From assembly GCF_009834515.1 (NCBI RefSeq), contig NZ_CP019426.1:3275501-3339500 (forward strand): DNA of 64,000 nucleotides. Direction: 5' to 3'. The translations under genes and the position numbers were made by a program. Positions 34,786-43,824 of the stretch are shown here, piece by piece (position 1 is the first letter of the stretch; every line of letters starts with the position of its first letter). This DNA is from Pseudomonas sp. R84. Lineage in GTDB: Bacteria; Pseudomonadota; Gammaproteobacteria; Pseudomonadales; Pseudomonadaceae. The notes below the pieces were generated by a model that saw only the letters and a program-made list of their open reading frames with translations, did not search any database and had not been told where the DNA came from.

Positions 34786-36225
34786 TTACGATATTGAACC
34801 AGGCAATGACTCAGATGAGACGGAAGGTTCATTTCTCAAAGCCTTTTCCAGGAACACATCTTGATCACGGATGACTACCTCGAACCGCGAAGGGTTATAG
34901 GAGCTATCACGTATCTTGAGAATGGAAAGCGTCCTGCGAAGTTCAGCGTGATTTTCAAAGAAACGCATGAGAATCAGGTTGTCGGCAATACTGGACAGGT
35001 CGGAATTCGGTGCGCTGACCTCGGAGCCGAACAGATCGCGCATTTCCCAGGAGGCGAAGACCGTAACGCCTCGGGATCGCAGCTCGTTCATCAGTGCACT
35101 GAAAAAGTCGGTGATGCGTTCCGGTGTGGTTGAAACCCGAGTCATGCCGCTGAGGCTGTCGATGAACAGGCGTTTGATACCTTTTTCATCGACCAGGCTC
35201 AGCAGGCGCGCACCGAGGGCGTCCAGCAAGCCCTCGGTGGTCGGCTGCCAGGCAATGCTCAGCGCACCGCTGTGTTCCATTTGTTCAATATCGATGCCCA
35301 GCGAATGGCCTTTGAGTCGTAGCCGTTGCGGGCTCTCATAGAAACCGAAATGCAGGCCCGGCGCTTCGGCCGTCGACTGCGCGAGAAACTTCAGCCCCAG
35401 CGTGGTTTTGCCGATCCCGGAAGGCCCCATGACGAGCGTGACGCTGGAGCTGTGCAAGCCGCCACCGAGAATGTCATCCAGCGAAGCGATGCCGCTGGGA
35501 ATGCGTGTCATGTCTGCACTGTCGGGGGCGGAAGGGCGCTTGTACAGACTTTCCAGGCGCGGATAGACCACCAGGCCGTTTTCGGTGATCTCACACTCGT
35601 GAACACCGGTCAAGGCGCCGCTGCCGCGGGTCTTGCGCAGGTGAATGCGTCGCACCGATCGCGTGCCGAACAGCTCTTCGCCCATTTCGATGACGCCGTC
35701 GACCATCGTGTGTTCCGGGCTGCCGTCGTCCAGGCGCGAGCTAGTGAGAAACAGCACGGTGCAACCGGCGAATGCCGCATGGCCTTGCAGTTCGGAGATG
35801 AATTTTTTCGTGTCGATCGGTGAGTCGGCCTTCGAGCGGGCGTTGAGCAAACCGTCGACGACCATGACCGTCGCTTTCTGCCGGCTGATTTCGCGCCGCA
35901 GCAGTTTCACCACTTCATCGAGGCCTTCGTTTTCCAGCGTATCGAAAGCGCTGACAAACTGTATTTCAGCGCCCACTCGGGATGCGTCGAAAAAACTCAT
36001 GGTCGACAGAAACTGAAACAGTCGGTCGTGAGACTCGGCCAGCAACGTGGCGACCAGAACGCGACCGCCATTACGGGCATGATTGAAGCCGAGCTGATTG
36101 GCGAGGATGGTCTTGCCGGAACCGGGGCGGCCCTGAACGATGTACGAAGCACCCGCGACCAGGCCACCCTGAAGCAGCGCGTCGAGCCCTTCGATTCCGC
36201 TTTGAAGGCGTTTTAGCTTTTCCAC
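34786..36225 (-). CDS. KaiC-like tandem RecA-fold ATPase
   Basis: About 479 residues from the chosen GTG. Two KaiC domains: the first has Walker A GRPGSGKT (32-39), the second GPSGIGKTT, with Walker B strands ATVMVVDGL and KRLFIDSLSGM. The position after the first Walker A that carries Glu-Glu in cyanobacterial KaiC reads LLAESHDRL, so only one Glu is kept; the second domain has GFYESPQRL. KaiC homologues outside cyanobacteria are linked to signalling and stress, and no KaiA or KaiB gene is present. The frame is open to 36426, but the added residues are not family-like. The 317 bp from 36226 to 36542 show nothing else. Confidence 0.88.
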   Translation of the reverse strand: MEKLKRLQSGIEGLDALLQGGLVAGASYIVQGRPGSGKTILANQLGFNHARNGGRVLVATLLAESHDRLFQFLSTMSFFDASRVGAEIQFVSAFDTLENEGLDEVVKLLRREISRQKATVMVVDGLLNARSKADSPIDTKKFISELQGHAAFAGCTVLFLTSSRLDDGSPEHTMVDGVIEMGEELFGTRSVRRIHLRKTRGSGALTGVHECEITENGLVVYPRLESLYKRPSAPDSADMTRIPSGIASLDDILGGGLHSSSVTLVMGPSGIGKTTLGLKFLAQSTAEAPGLHFGFYESPQRLRLKGHSLGIDIEQMEHSGALSIAWQPTTEGLLDALGARLLSLVDEKGIKRLFIDSLSGMTRVSTTPERITDFFSALMNELRSRGVTVFASWEMRDLFGSEVSAPNSDLSSIADNLILMRFFENHAELRRTLSILKIRDSSYNPSRFEVVIRDQDVFLEKALRNEPSVSSESLPGSIS

Positions 36226-36542
36226 TTTGCGACCCTGATCTGAAAAAACAGGCTTGTTAAGCCGAATGGGTGAAATGCTAACGCCATTTCCATTTTTGGG
36301 CCATGCCGGTGGAGGGAAAGTAGCGTTGGAACGTATCGTTTTGGCGTGTTCCACGCCCCCGTGACTTCGGCCAGGCCTTTCAAAAACGGTGCGCATCCAG
36401 GGCACCGTTATCAATCGAGAACTCAACCCGTTTCAAATCAAGTTCAGCGCGATTTTAGGAACAGTCTGATAGGAAAACTCTTGATGAGTCCTGAGAATGG
36501 GGGTGAGACCTCAGATAATGCCCTCGTCGAAGGATTAAGCCG

Positions 36543-36767
36543 ATGAAACCTCTGCGTGACCTTCAAAATCTTCAGCTAAGACTGGTTGAGTCTGCCGCTG
36601 TGAACGAAAGCTGCGCCGCTGACTTGTTAAGCATTCTGCAAAAACTGACGAACAAGGAGGCAAACAGCGTCGTTGAGATAATCGGCTTACTGCAGCATGA
36701 GGCAGCAATGCTTCAGCAACTATCGAGAGACTTAACGCTTCAACGCTATAAAACGATGTTTGGCTAA
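36543..36767 (+). CDS. Small helical hypothetical protein
   Basis: 74 residues, almost entirely predicted helix with leucine heptads (LQNLQLRLVESAA, VVEIIGLLQHEAAMLQQLS). An AAGGA ribosome site lies eight bases upstream. GC is lower than in the neighbours. No domain recognised. It stands alone between the divergent KaiC-like gene and the SMP-30 gene. Confidence 0.55.
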   Translation: MKPLRDLQNLQLRLVESAAVNESCAADLLSILQKLTNKEANSVVEIIGLLQHEAAMLQQLSRDLTLQRYKTMFG

Positions 36768-36950
36768 CGACTTGCCGACCCGAGCAGCGCATCGCGAGCA
36801 TTATCTTGGATGGAGTAACGCAAAGCGCGGGGAGAGGTTTTCACCGCTGTATACGCCATACAGCCGTCGCAAAGCAGCACTTGTACGATGTCCTATCACA
36901 AGGTATTACTGTGTTTCCCCCAAAAAAAATAAAATCACGGAGATCGCTAC

Positions 36951-38072
36951 ATGGACTCATCCCTGTCCGCCAATTCTGAAAGCCTTGACCCAGCGAAAGG
37001 CAATACCCGCCGCAGTTTCCTGAAAAAATCCCTCGCCGTTTCCGCCACGCTCGCCACCGTCGGCAGTACCGCGCTAACCCGACTCGCCGAGGCCGCCGAA
37101 CCCTTGAGTCAGCGCTACCCTGATCCGCTGATCCACATCCTCGACGACAGCTTTCTCGAACTACGTGTTTTCAACGCCAGTGTTGAAAAACTTGCCACGG
37201 GCATGCGCTGGGCCGAAGGGCCGGTTTGGATCGGTGATGGCCGCTATTTGTTGGTCAGCGACATCCCCAACAATCGCATCATGCGCTGGGACGAGATCAC
37301 CGACACCTTCAGTGTGTACCGCGAACATTCGAACTTTTCCAACGGCATGTGCCGGGATCGCCAAGGGCGCCTGATTGTCTGCGAAGGCTCCACCACAACC
37401 AGCGAAGGCAGGCGCATCACGCGCACCGAAGCCAATGGCACGATCAGCGTGCTGGCCGACAGCTTCGACGGCAAGCCCTTCAACTCGCCCAACGATATCG
37501 TCTGCAAAAGTGACGGATCGATCTGGTTTACCGATCCGCCATTCCAGACCAGCAACAACTACGAAGGCCACAAAATCACTCCGAGCCAGCCCCACGCCGT
37601 GTACCGCATCGACGGCGAAAGCAAAAAAGTCACCCGGGTCATCGACGACCTCAACGGCCCCAACGGTCTGTGCTTTTCGCCCGATGAAAAAACCCTGTAC
37701 GTCGTTGAAGGTCGCGCCAAACCCAATCGGCTGATCTGGGCGATTGTCGTAAAAGACGACGGCACACTGGGCGAACGTCGCAAGCACATCGAAGGGCTGG
37801 AGTATGCCGCGATCGACGGCATCAAATGTGATGAAGCGGGCAACCTCTGGTGCGGCTGGGGCGGCAATGGTGATCCCAAGGCCGACCTGGAAAAACTCGA
37901 CGGTGTGCGCGTTTTCAATCCGCAGGGCAAGGCCATCGGGCATATTTCCCTGCCGGAGCGCTGCCCGAACCTGTGCTTTGGGGGACGCGAAGGGAATCGG
38001 CTGTTCATGGCCAGCAGTCACTCGATCTACTCACTGTTTGTGAATACTCGCGGGACTACGTTTGCGTTGTAA
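36951..38072 (+). CDS. SMP-30/gluconolactonase-family protein with Tat signal
   Basis: 373 residues. The N-terminal twin-arginine motif (TRRSFLKK) followed by a hydrophobic stretch and AEA indicates Tat export. The beta-propeller has family blocks MRWAEGPVWIGDGRYLLVSDIPNNRIMRWD, PNDIVCKSDGSIWFTDPPF, NGPNGLCFSPDEKTLYVVE and DGIKCDEAGNLWCGW, with the metal-binding Glu, Asn and Asp positions present. Such proteins hydrolyse sugar lactones or related esters, in this case in the periplasm. No sugar pathway gene is adjacent, so the substrate is open. A terminator follows at 38082. Confidence 0.92.
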   Translation: MDSSLSANSESLDPAKGNTRRSFLKKSLAVSATLATVGSTALTRLAEAAEPLSQRYPDPLIHILDDSFLELRVFNASVEKLATGMRWAEGPVWIGDGRYLLVSDIPNNRIMRWDEITDTFSVYREHSNFSNGMCRDRQGRLIVCEGSTTTSEGRRITRTEANGTISVLADSFDGKPFNSPNDIVCKSDGSIWFTDPPFQTSNNYEGHKITPSQPHAVYRIDGESKKVTRVIDDLNGPNGLCFSPDEKTLYVVEGRAKPNRLIWAIVVKDDGTLGERRKHIEGLEYAAIDGIKCDEAGNLWCGWGGNGDPKADLEKLDGVRVFNPQGKAIGHISLPERCPNLCFGGREGNRLFMASSHSIYSLFVNTRGTTFAL

Positions 38073-38081
38073 AAACAGCCT

Positions 38082-38110
38082 GCAGCGCATCTGAGGATGC
38101 GCTGCATTTT
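38082..38110 (+). terminator. Rho-independent terminator of the SMP-30 gene
   Basis: Stem GCAGCGCATC / GATGCGCTGC (10 bp, perfect), loop TGAG, followed by ATTTT. An outer pair AAAACAGCC/GGCTGTTTT encloses it, so it can serve both strands. Confidence 0.85.
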
Positions 38111-38128
38111 CGGCTGTTTTATGAAGCC

Positions 38129-38941
38129 CTACTGCCTGGAGACGCCTGGCACATCCATATTGATCTTGCGCCAGAACGCTTCAGAAAAACTGTAAACCGA
38201 GAAGGCAATCAACCCCAGGGCCATCATCATCAAAACCAGCCACCCAGCGGGCAGACTCTGCAGCGCATCGAGCGCTTCTTTCAGACCCGGTGGATCCATG
38301 GCTTGATAGGTGGAACCGCTGATTGCCAGGAGCAATGCAATCTCTATAAACACCAGTCCGCGAGCGATCAGACCAAACCGGGATACCGGGCGGACGTAGC
38401 GCATGACTTCTTCATCGGCCTCAAAATACCTTTCGAACGACGCTTTCCAGCCCTTGATGATGTGAGCAATGCCAACACCGAGCGGAACGAGGGCGATCAC
38501 ATACACCAACACATTCGAGTATTCCCACGACAAGAGATGCGCTAGCCAATCTTTGGTCTGCCCTCCGGTATTGCCCGAGCTTCGAATACCGCTTACGAGC
38601 AGGCCCAAGGCAAAAAACGCCAGAGCCCCATTGACCAGACCTCCCGCCAACAGGCCGGCGCGAATCACCAGGCCTTTGAGCTGTTTGCCGTGATGATCGA
38701 CATCACGCGTAGCTTGCAGGACACGCCAGGCCGCAAAGGCGAGCAGACCCGCCACCACCAACCCAACTAAAAAGTAGCCGAATGGCTGGCCTAGCAAAGC
38801 CTCCAGACTCTTGTGGCTGTCCTTGGGTCGGGTCGAATCCCGGGCGGCGAGCAATGCGAAGATACCGATGATCAGATACAGCACTCCCCGAGCGGCGTAG
38901 CCTCCCCGAGCAAGTATGACGAGGCTGTGTTGTGCGGACAT
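38129..38941 (-). CDS. DUF1206 membrane protein
   Basis: 270 residues with six membrane helices arranged as three repeated pairs, each starting with an ARGGYAARGVLYLIIG- or SRFGLIARGLVFIEIA-like block, the DUF1206 signature. Function unknown. The ATG ending at 38941 has an AGGAA site eight bases upstream; the open frame continues to 38965. It is a single gene between the convergent SMP-30 gene and the aminotransferase gene on the same strand, 113 bp away. Confidence 0.9.
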   Translation of the reverse strand: MSAQHSLVILARGGYAARGVLYLIIGIFALLAARDSTRPKDSHKSLEALLGQPFGYFLVGLVVAGLLAFAAWRVLQATRDVDHHGKQLKGLVIRAGLLAGGLVNGALAFFALGLLVSGIRSSGNTGGQTKDWLAHLLSWEYSNVLVYVIALVPLGVGIAHIIKGWKASFERYFEADEEVMRYVRPVSRFGLIARGLVFIEIALLLAISGSTYQAMDPPGLKEALDALQSLPAGWLVLMMMALGLIAFSVYSFSEAFWRKINMDVPGVSRQ

Positions 38942-39053
38942 GAGGTGTATTCCTGAAGGGGGCATAGGAGAGCAGACCCTTCTTGCCAGGAGGGGTTCTA
39001 TTTCGCCTTCCTGGCGTTCAAACGTTGGTTATCTGCGGCGGGCAGAGGAGGGC

Positions 39054-40187
39054 TTACTCAACCATCACCTCATCCAGTGCCTGCTCCAGCAGGCTGACTG
39101 TGCGCTCGATATTCTGCAGTTTTTCGAGTCCGAACAGCCCGAGGCGGAAGGTCTGAAAGTCGGCCGGCTCGTCGCATTGCAGCGGCACGCCGGCAGCGAT
39201 CTGCAGGCCGTGTTGGGCAAATTTCTTGCCGCTTTTGATATCGGCATCATCGGTGTAGCTCACCACCACGCCGGGGGCCTGAAAGCCCGCAGCCGCCACG
39301 CTTTTGATGCCTTTGCCGGTCAACAGCGCACGCACCCGATCGCCCAGCGCCTGTTGCTCGTCGCGAACCTTGTCGAAGCCGTACGCTTGCGTCTCTTTCA
39401 TCACGTCGTTGAACCGCGCGAGGGAATCGCTGGGCATGGTCGCGTGATAGGCATGTCCGCCCTGTTCGTAGGCCTGCATGATCTGCAGCCACTTTTTCAG
39501 GTCGCAAGCGAAGCTGCTGCTTTGCGTCTGTTCGATACGCTCAAGCGCCGCAGCACTGAACATCACCAAGGCGCAGCAAGGTGAGGCGCTCCAGCCTTTC
39601 TGCGGTGCGCTGATCAGCAGGTCGACCGCGCATTGGTGCATATCCACCCAGATCGTGCCAGAGGCGATGCAGTCCAGCACGAACAGACCGCCCACCGCAT
39701 GCACGGCGTCGCCGACTTCCCGCAGGTACTCATCGGGCAGGAGGATTCCGGATGAAGTTTCAACGTGGGGCGCGAAAACCACTTTCGGCTTGTGCGCTGC
39801 AATGGCGGCCAGCACTTCGTCCAGAGGTGGCGGGGCGTAGGCGGCTTGGCGACCCGTCTCAACCGGCCGGGCTTTGAGCACCGTAGTGGCCGCCGGGATG
39901 TTGCCCATCTCCAGAATCTGGCTCCAGCGATAACTGAACCAGCCGTTGCGTATCACCAGGCACTGCTGGCCGGTGGCGAATTGTCGCGCCACCGCTTCCA
40001 TGCCGAATGTGCCGCTGCCCGGAACCACCGCCACCGCCTCGGCGTGGTAGACCTGTTTCAGGGTCATGGAAATGTTCTTCATCACGCCTTGAAAGGACTG
40101 CGACATGTGGTTCAGCGAGCGGTCGGTGTAGACCACGGAATACTCGACCAATCCCTCGGGATCGATGCTCGGATAGAGCTTGGACAT
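39054..40187 (-). CDS. Class V aminotransferase (alanine-glyoxylate / 2-aminoethylphosphonate type)
   Basis: 377 residues, PLP-dependent fold type I. It shows VVPGSGTFGMEAVARQ near residue 60, the PLP-Asp region FVLDCIASGTIWVDM, and the Schiff-base Lys in LISAPQKGWSASPCCALV. This belongs to the group of alanine-glyoxylate, serine-pyruvate and phosphonopyruvate transaminases. The start has an AAGGAG site at proper distance; the frame opens 36 bp earlier. No phosphonate or glyoxylate genes are adjacent, so the exact amino donor is unknown. Confidence 0.9.
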   Translation of the reverse strand: MSKLYPSIDPEGLVEYSVVYTDRSLNHMSQSFQGVMKNISMTLKQVYHAEAVAVVPGSGTFGMEAVARQFATGQQCLVIRNGWFSYRWSQILEMGNIPAATTVLKARPVETGRQAAYAPPPLDEVLAAIAAHKPKVVFAPHVETSSGILLPDEYLREVGDAVHAVGGLFVLDCIASGTIWVDMHQCAVDLLISAPQKGWSASPCCALVMFSAAALERIEQTQSSSFACDLKKWLQIMQAYEQGGHAYHATMPSDSLARFNDVMKETQAYGFDKVRDEQQALGDRVRALLTGKGIKSVAAAGFQAPGVVVSYTDDADIKSGKKFAQHGLQIAAGVPLQCDEPADFQTFRLGLFGLEKLQNIERTVSLLEQALDEVMVE

Positions 40188-40312
40188 GGTGACTCCTTTG
40201 GCAGGGCTAAACATCTTTGGCAAGCAAGTGTAGGCAAAGGGCAGGGATCAGCTCATCGAAATGCGCAAATGAGGTTAGAGTGCTCAGCAATGTCTCTGTC
40301 GTTGCGTGAACC

Positions 40313-40924
40313 ATGAAGCTGCCGCTGTTTATTTCTCTGGATGGGCCCAAGGGCACCGGCAAAACCACACTGCTGGAGGCCGTTACCGCTGCACTGCGGG
40401 CAAACAACCAGAAAGTCATCCGCCTGTGCGAGAGAAAAAGCGATCCGTACCGCGGCGAAACCATGGCCCTGGTCAACCAACTCGCCAGACATCCGTCCCG
40501 GGATCTGGAGTGGGCGGTGTGTCAGCGCCTTGCCGATAGCCGTCGCTGGATTTCTGAGCGGGTGCTGCCCAAACAGCCGCTGGACAGCATCATTCTGATC
40601 GACCGCTGGTATCCGTCGGATGCCGCATTTCGCCATAGCGTGCCGTTTGCCGAGATTCTGCATCTGAACATGCAGCTAGGCGTGCGCGTGCCGGATCTGC
40701 ATGTCGGCGTCGTCACCGCGCCGGACATTTCATGGGCACGGGCAACGGCCCGATCACGAGGACTGGGCGGCACAGTGATCCAGAAACACACCGAGCATGT
40801 CGTCTGTAGCGAGATGTTCGAGCAGGCGGTTGCCGATCATGGCTGGGTGTTGTGCCGTAATGAGGGAACCATCGAAGCCGCAACGACTCAGGTAGTTGCA
40901 GAGATCTATAGAGTGCTTGGCTGA
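40313..40924 (+). CDS. Thymidylate-kinase-like P-loop kinase
   Basis: 203 residues. Walker A GPKGTGKTT (11-19), the nucleotide-binding DRWYPSDAAFR motif analogous to the DRY/DRH of dTMP kinases, and a lid-like region RATARSRGLGG. Overall length fits Tmk, but the sequence is divergent from housekeeping Tmk and more like the dTMP-kinase/AAA-like proteins found as accessory genes. It is likely an NMP or small-molecule kinase of unknown substrate. Confidence 0.78.
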   Translation: MKLPLFISLDGPKGTGKTTLLEAVTAALRANNQKVIRLCERKSDPYRGETMALVNQLARHPSRDLEWAVCQRLADSRRWISERVLPKQPLDSIILIDRWYPSDAAFRHSVPFAEILHLNMQLGVRVPDLHVGVVTAPDISWARATARSRGLGGTVIQKHTEHVVCSEMFEQAVADHGWVLCRNEGTIEAATTQVVAEIYRVLG

Positions 40925-41008
40925 TCGTCGATGCGCAGGCGCTGGTTGAATTTGAATTTCAGGTTTTTCTGATCTGAGCTCACCGTACTGACGGATCACA
41001 CGCCCCCC

Positions 41009-42124
41009 ATGCTCACAAACCTCTGGTATGTCGTTGTCCCATCGTCACAGTTGACTGGTGGATTGATGCCGGTTCGATTGCTCGGACAACCTTTCGTGGC
41101 GTTCCGCGATGACGCGGGTGTCGCTCACGTGCTGTCGGATATTTGCGTGCATCGCGGCGGCTCGCTGTCCGCCGGCAGCAAAGTGGGCAATAGCGTGCAG
41201 TGCCCTTATCACGGCTGGCGGTTTGGCACTGATGGAGTGTGCACGCTGATACCGGCGCAGCCCGACCTGCGGATTCCCGCCAAGGCCCGCGTCGATGCGT
41301 ACCCGACGCTGGAGCGATACGGATGGATCTGGGCGTTTTTAGGTGATCTGCCTGAGTCTGAACGTCCACCCTTGCCCGCGCTCGACTGGATCGACGATCC
41401 CGCCATCCGCGTGGTCTCGGGCCACTTTGACTGGCAGGCCAGTTGGGACCGGATTATTGAAAACGGTCTGGACTTCGCGCACGCACCGTTTGTCCATGGT
41501 TCAACCTTCGGCGATCCGGATCATCCCGAGATTGAATCATTCGAGGTCGCAAGCGATGCGTGGAGCGGCAGCGCGCAAATAGTCATGCGCAGGCCGGCAC
41601 GCAAGGGGCTGCTGCGGCGCAAATCCTCCACTGAGTTTGTCAGCGTCGGCACTGTTCCGGGGTTTCACCTGTCCGGCCCTTGTACAACGCTTGAGCTTCA
41701 GTTGCCCAACGGCTGGCGGATCTACATCGTCTCGGCGCATGTTCCGATTGACGCCAATCGCACGCGCACCTGGTGGATGATGGGCAGAACGTTCCTGCGC
41801 ACCCGACTGCTGGATCGCAGGTTCATTGCGAGCAATATCCGCATCTTCGAACAAGATCATGCCGTGCTGAAAAACGTCCGGCCCGAACGTGTGCCGGACT
41901 CTTTCCAGCAGGAGGTTTCGTTGAAATCCGATGCGCTGCAGATTGCTTTTCGCAAAGACGTGCAGGCACTGGAGCAGCGCGGCTGGCGCATTGATGAAGG
42001 CCGCCTCGCGCGAACGTTCACTGGACGCAAAGCCTGCGCAATACCCAGCCCTGAACGTCGTCAGATTCGCGCTTGGGCCATTGAGCCGATTCCGCTCGTG
42101 GACATCACCCACGAATCTGAATAG
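41009..42124 (+). CDS. Rieske non-heme iron oxygenase, vanillate demethylase/PaO-like
   Basis: 371 residues. The Rieske cluster ligands are Cys46-x-His48 (CVHRGG) and Cys65-x-x-His68 (CPYHGW). The catalytic domain has the ENGLDFAHAPFVH motif that supplies the bridging Asp and two iron His. Short class IA-type oxygenases of this form demethylate or hydroxylate aromatic and related compounds. No reductase gene is adjacent, so electrons must come from elsewhere. Start ATG at 41009. Confidence 0.88.
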   Translation: MLTNLWYVVVPSSQLTGGLMPVRLLGQPFVAFRDDAGVAHVLSDICVHRGGSLSAGSKVGNSVQCPYHGWRFGTDGVCTLIPAQPDLRIPAKARVDAYPTLERYGWIWAFLGDLPESERPPLPALDWIDDPAIRVVSGHFDWQASWDRIIENGLDFAHAPFVHGSTFGDPDHPEIESFEVASDAWSGSAQIVMRRPARKGLLRRKSSTEFVSVGTVPGFHLSGPCTTLELQLPNGWRIYIVSAHVPIDANRTRTWWMMGRTFLRTRLLDRRFIASNIRIFEQDHAVLKNVRPERVPDSFQQEVSLKSDALQIAFRKDVQALEQRGWRIDEGRLARTFTGRKACAIPSPERRQIRAWAIEPIPLVDITHESE

Positions 42125-42132
42125 TGCTGCGA

Positions 42133-42159
42133 GCCAGCCTGCGCTTGACGCAGACTGGC
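42133..42159. terminator. Hairpin between convergent Rieske and MFS genes
   Basis: GCCAG-c-CTGCG / CGCAG-a-CTGGC with one internal mismatch and a 5-nt loop, in the 42-bp gap between two convergent genes. No T-tract. Confidence 0.4.
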
Positions 42160-42166
42160 GCAACCC

Positions 42167-43465
42167 TTAGCGCGTCTCACATTGTGGCGAAGGTTCGCCG
42201 CTCAGTGCATCAACCATTGGCGGATGCTCCTGCACTGCCTGACGCAGATCTTCGGTCACTCGCAATTCCGCACCTGTCGGCGAGAAGGTTGCTGCCGCTG
42301 CAAACGGCGCGGGATTTGCCGGAACCGGACGTTTGCCACGGCGCCACAGGAAGAAGGTGACCATGCACAGATTGACCAGCGCAAATACCCAGAACAAACC
42401 ATTGGCGCCGAACGAATTCATCACCGGAGAGATCATCATCGGGCTGATCGCCGAGCCCAGCGAATTGATCAGCAGCAAGCCCTGAATCATTGGCACCAAG
42501 GCTTCGGCAGGGGCGCGGTCTGCGGCGTGGCTGACCGCGACCGGGTACAGCGCGAACACACCACCGCCAAGCAGAAACAACATCACCGCGAGCATCGTCT
42601 TGGACAAGGGCACCAGGACGATCACCAGCGATAACAGCGTGCACGCCACCGTCAGAATGGTCAGCACTTGCAAGCGATCCTTGCGATCGGACCAGCGCCC
42701 GACCGGGTATTGCAGGAGCATCGCGCCGAGAATCGTCCAGGCCATCATGCTGCCGACTTCACCGACATTCAGACCGCTGCGCTGCAGATACAACGGCAGC
42801 AAGGTGTAGATCGCCGCGATGGTCACACCCGAGCCGAAACAGCCGACCAGCCCGGTCGGGGTCACGCCCAGCAGTTGCCGTGGTTTGAGCGGTTCCACCT
42901 GATCAAGCAGTGGCGACACGCGCGGCAGGATTACGATCGGCAGCACCGACAACGAGGCGAGCATGCCGGCGACCATGAACGGCGCGCTGTCGCTGAGCCC
43001 GGTGATTTTGCCCAGCGTTGCCTGACCCAGCACACCGGCGCCGTACAAGACGATCATGTACAACGCGAGCAAGCGCCCGCGAATCTTCGCGTCGCCCGCC
43101 AGCAGCAGCCAGCTTTCGATCACCAGAAACACACCGACCGTGGCCCAGCCGTTGATCAGGCGCAGGGCGAACCAGCCCCAGGTGTCATAGAACAAGCCCT
43201 GCAGCAGGATGGTCACGGCGATCAGCGAAGCAAAGCTGCCGTAGGCGCGGATATGACCGATGCGCAGAATCAAACGGTCATTGAACACCGCACCCAGGGT
43301 CAGACCGATGAAGTAGGCCGATGAAACGACACCGATCATCGTCGCCGAGGCACCGGCGGCGTCGAGTCGAAGGGTGGTCAGCGAAGATAGAAAACCGTTG
43401 CCCAGCGCAACAATGAACAGCCCGAGCAGGGGCGCCAGCGCCATGGCCAGCAAACGCGGAGACAT
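42167..43465 (-). CDS. MFS transporter (YcaD-like)
   Basis: About 432 residues and 12 membrane helices. It begins MSPRLLAMALAPLLGLFIVALGNGFLSSL and has the loop NDRLILRIGHIRAYG and the TM8-9 signature YPVGRWSDRKDRLQVL. The YcaD-type sequence (SSAYFIGLTLGAVFND, LLALYMIVLYGAGVLGQ) is clear. The start ending at 43465 has an AGAGG site; the frame opens to 43510. The C-terminal tail of about 45 residues is polar and cytoplasmic. Substrate unknown. Confidence 0.9.
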   Translation of the reverse strand: MSPRLLAMALAPLLGLFIVALGNGFLSSLTTLRLDAAGASATMIGVVSSAYFIGLTLGAVFNDRLILRIGHIRAYGSFASLIAVTILLQGLFYDTWGWFALRLINGWATVGVFLVIESWLLLAGDAKIRGRLLALYMIVLYGAGVLGQATLGKITGLSDSAPFMVAGMLASLSVLPIVILPRVSPLLDQVEPLKPRQLLGVTPTGLVGCFGSGVTIAAIYTLLPLYLQRSGLNVGEVGSMMAWTILGAMLLQYPVGRWSDRKDRLQVLTILTVACTLLSLVIVLVPLSKTMLAVMLFLLGGGVFALYPVAVSHAADRAPAEALVPMIQGLLLINSLGSAISPMMISPVMNSFGANGLFWVFALVNLCMVTFFLWRRGKRPVPANPAPFAAAATFSPTGAELRVTEDLRQAVQEHPPMVDALSGEPSPQCETR

Positions 43466-43824
43466 AAAAACCTCTGGAGATCGAACAGCAGAACGTGCGC
43501 CTCTGCGCATGCGATTGCCAAGCCGAAAAAATGTGTGGTGCGAATGCCTGCCGAACGGGCAGGGCGGTTGAGTCGGCCACTCGTCAATGAGGTGTGGCTA
43601 GCCCTTCAAGTCGGGCGCCAACTCTGGCGACTGCAAGAGCGCGCGGATTCTAAGGCTTGTATGGAATTTTCCAATGGCTGTTTGCTGCGACAGTTGGACG
43701 CAGGTCAATCAAGGTCGTGACATAACGACAGCTCATGGTTTGCACGGCAAAAATGTTCCTTTATTGATCCTCTTGCGCTGGTTAGCCTGTGCGGTCGGTT
43801 TGCCATTTTGTGCCAGGAGTCATG

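Noticed and set aside
36501..36530. Seventh RcsB-box-like site (GTGAGACCTCAGA)
   Set aside because: Only the left arm fits; the right arm TCT is missing.
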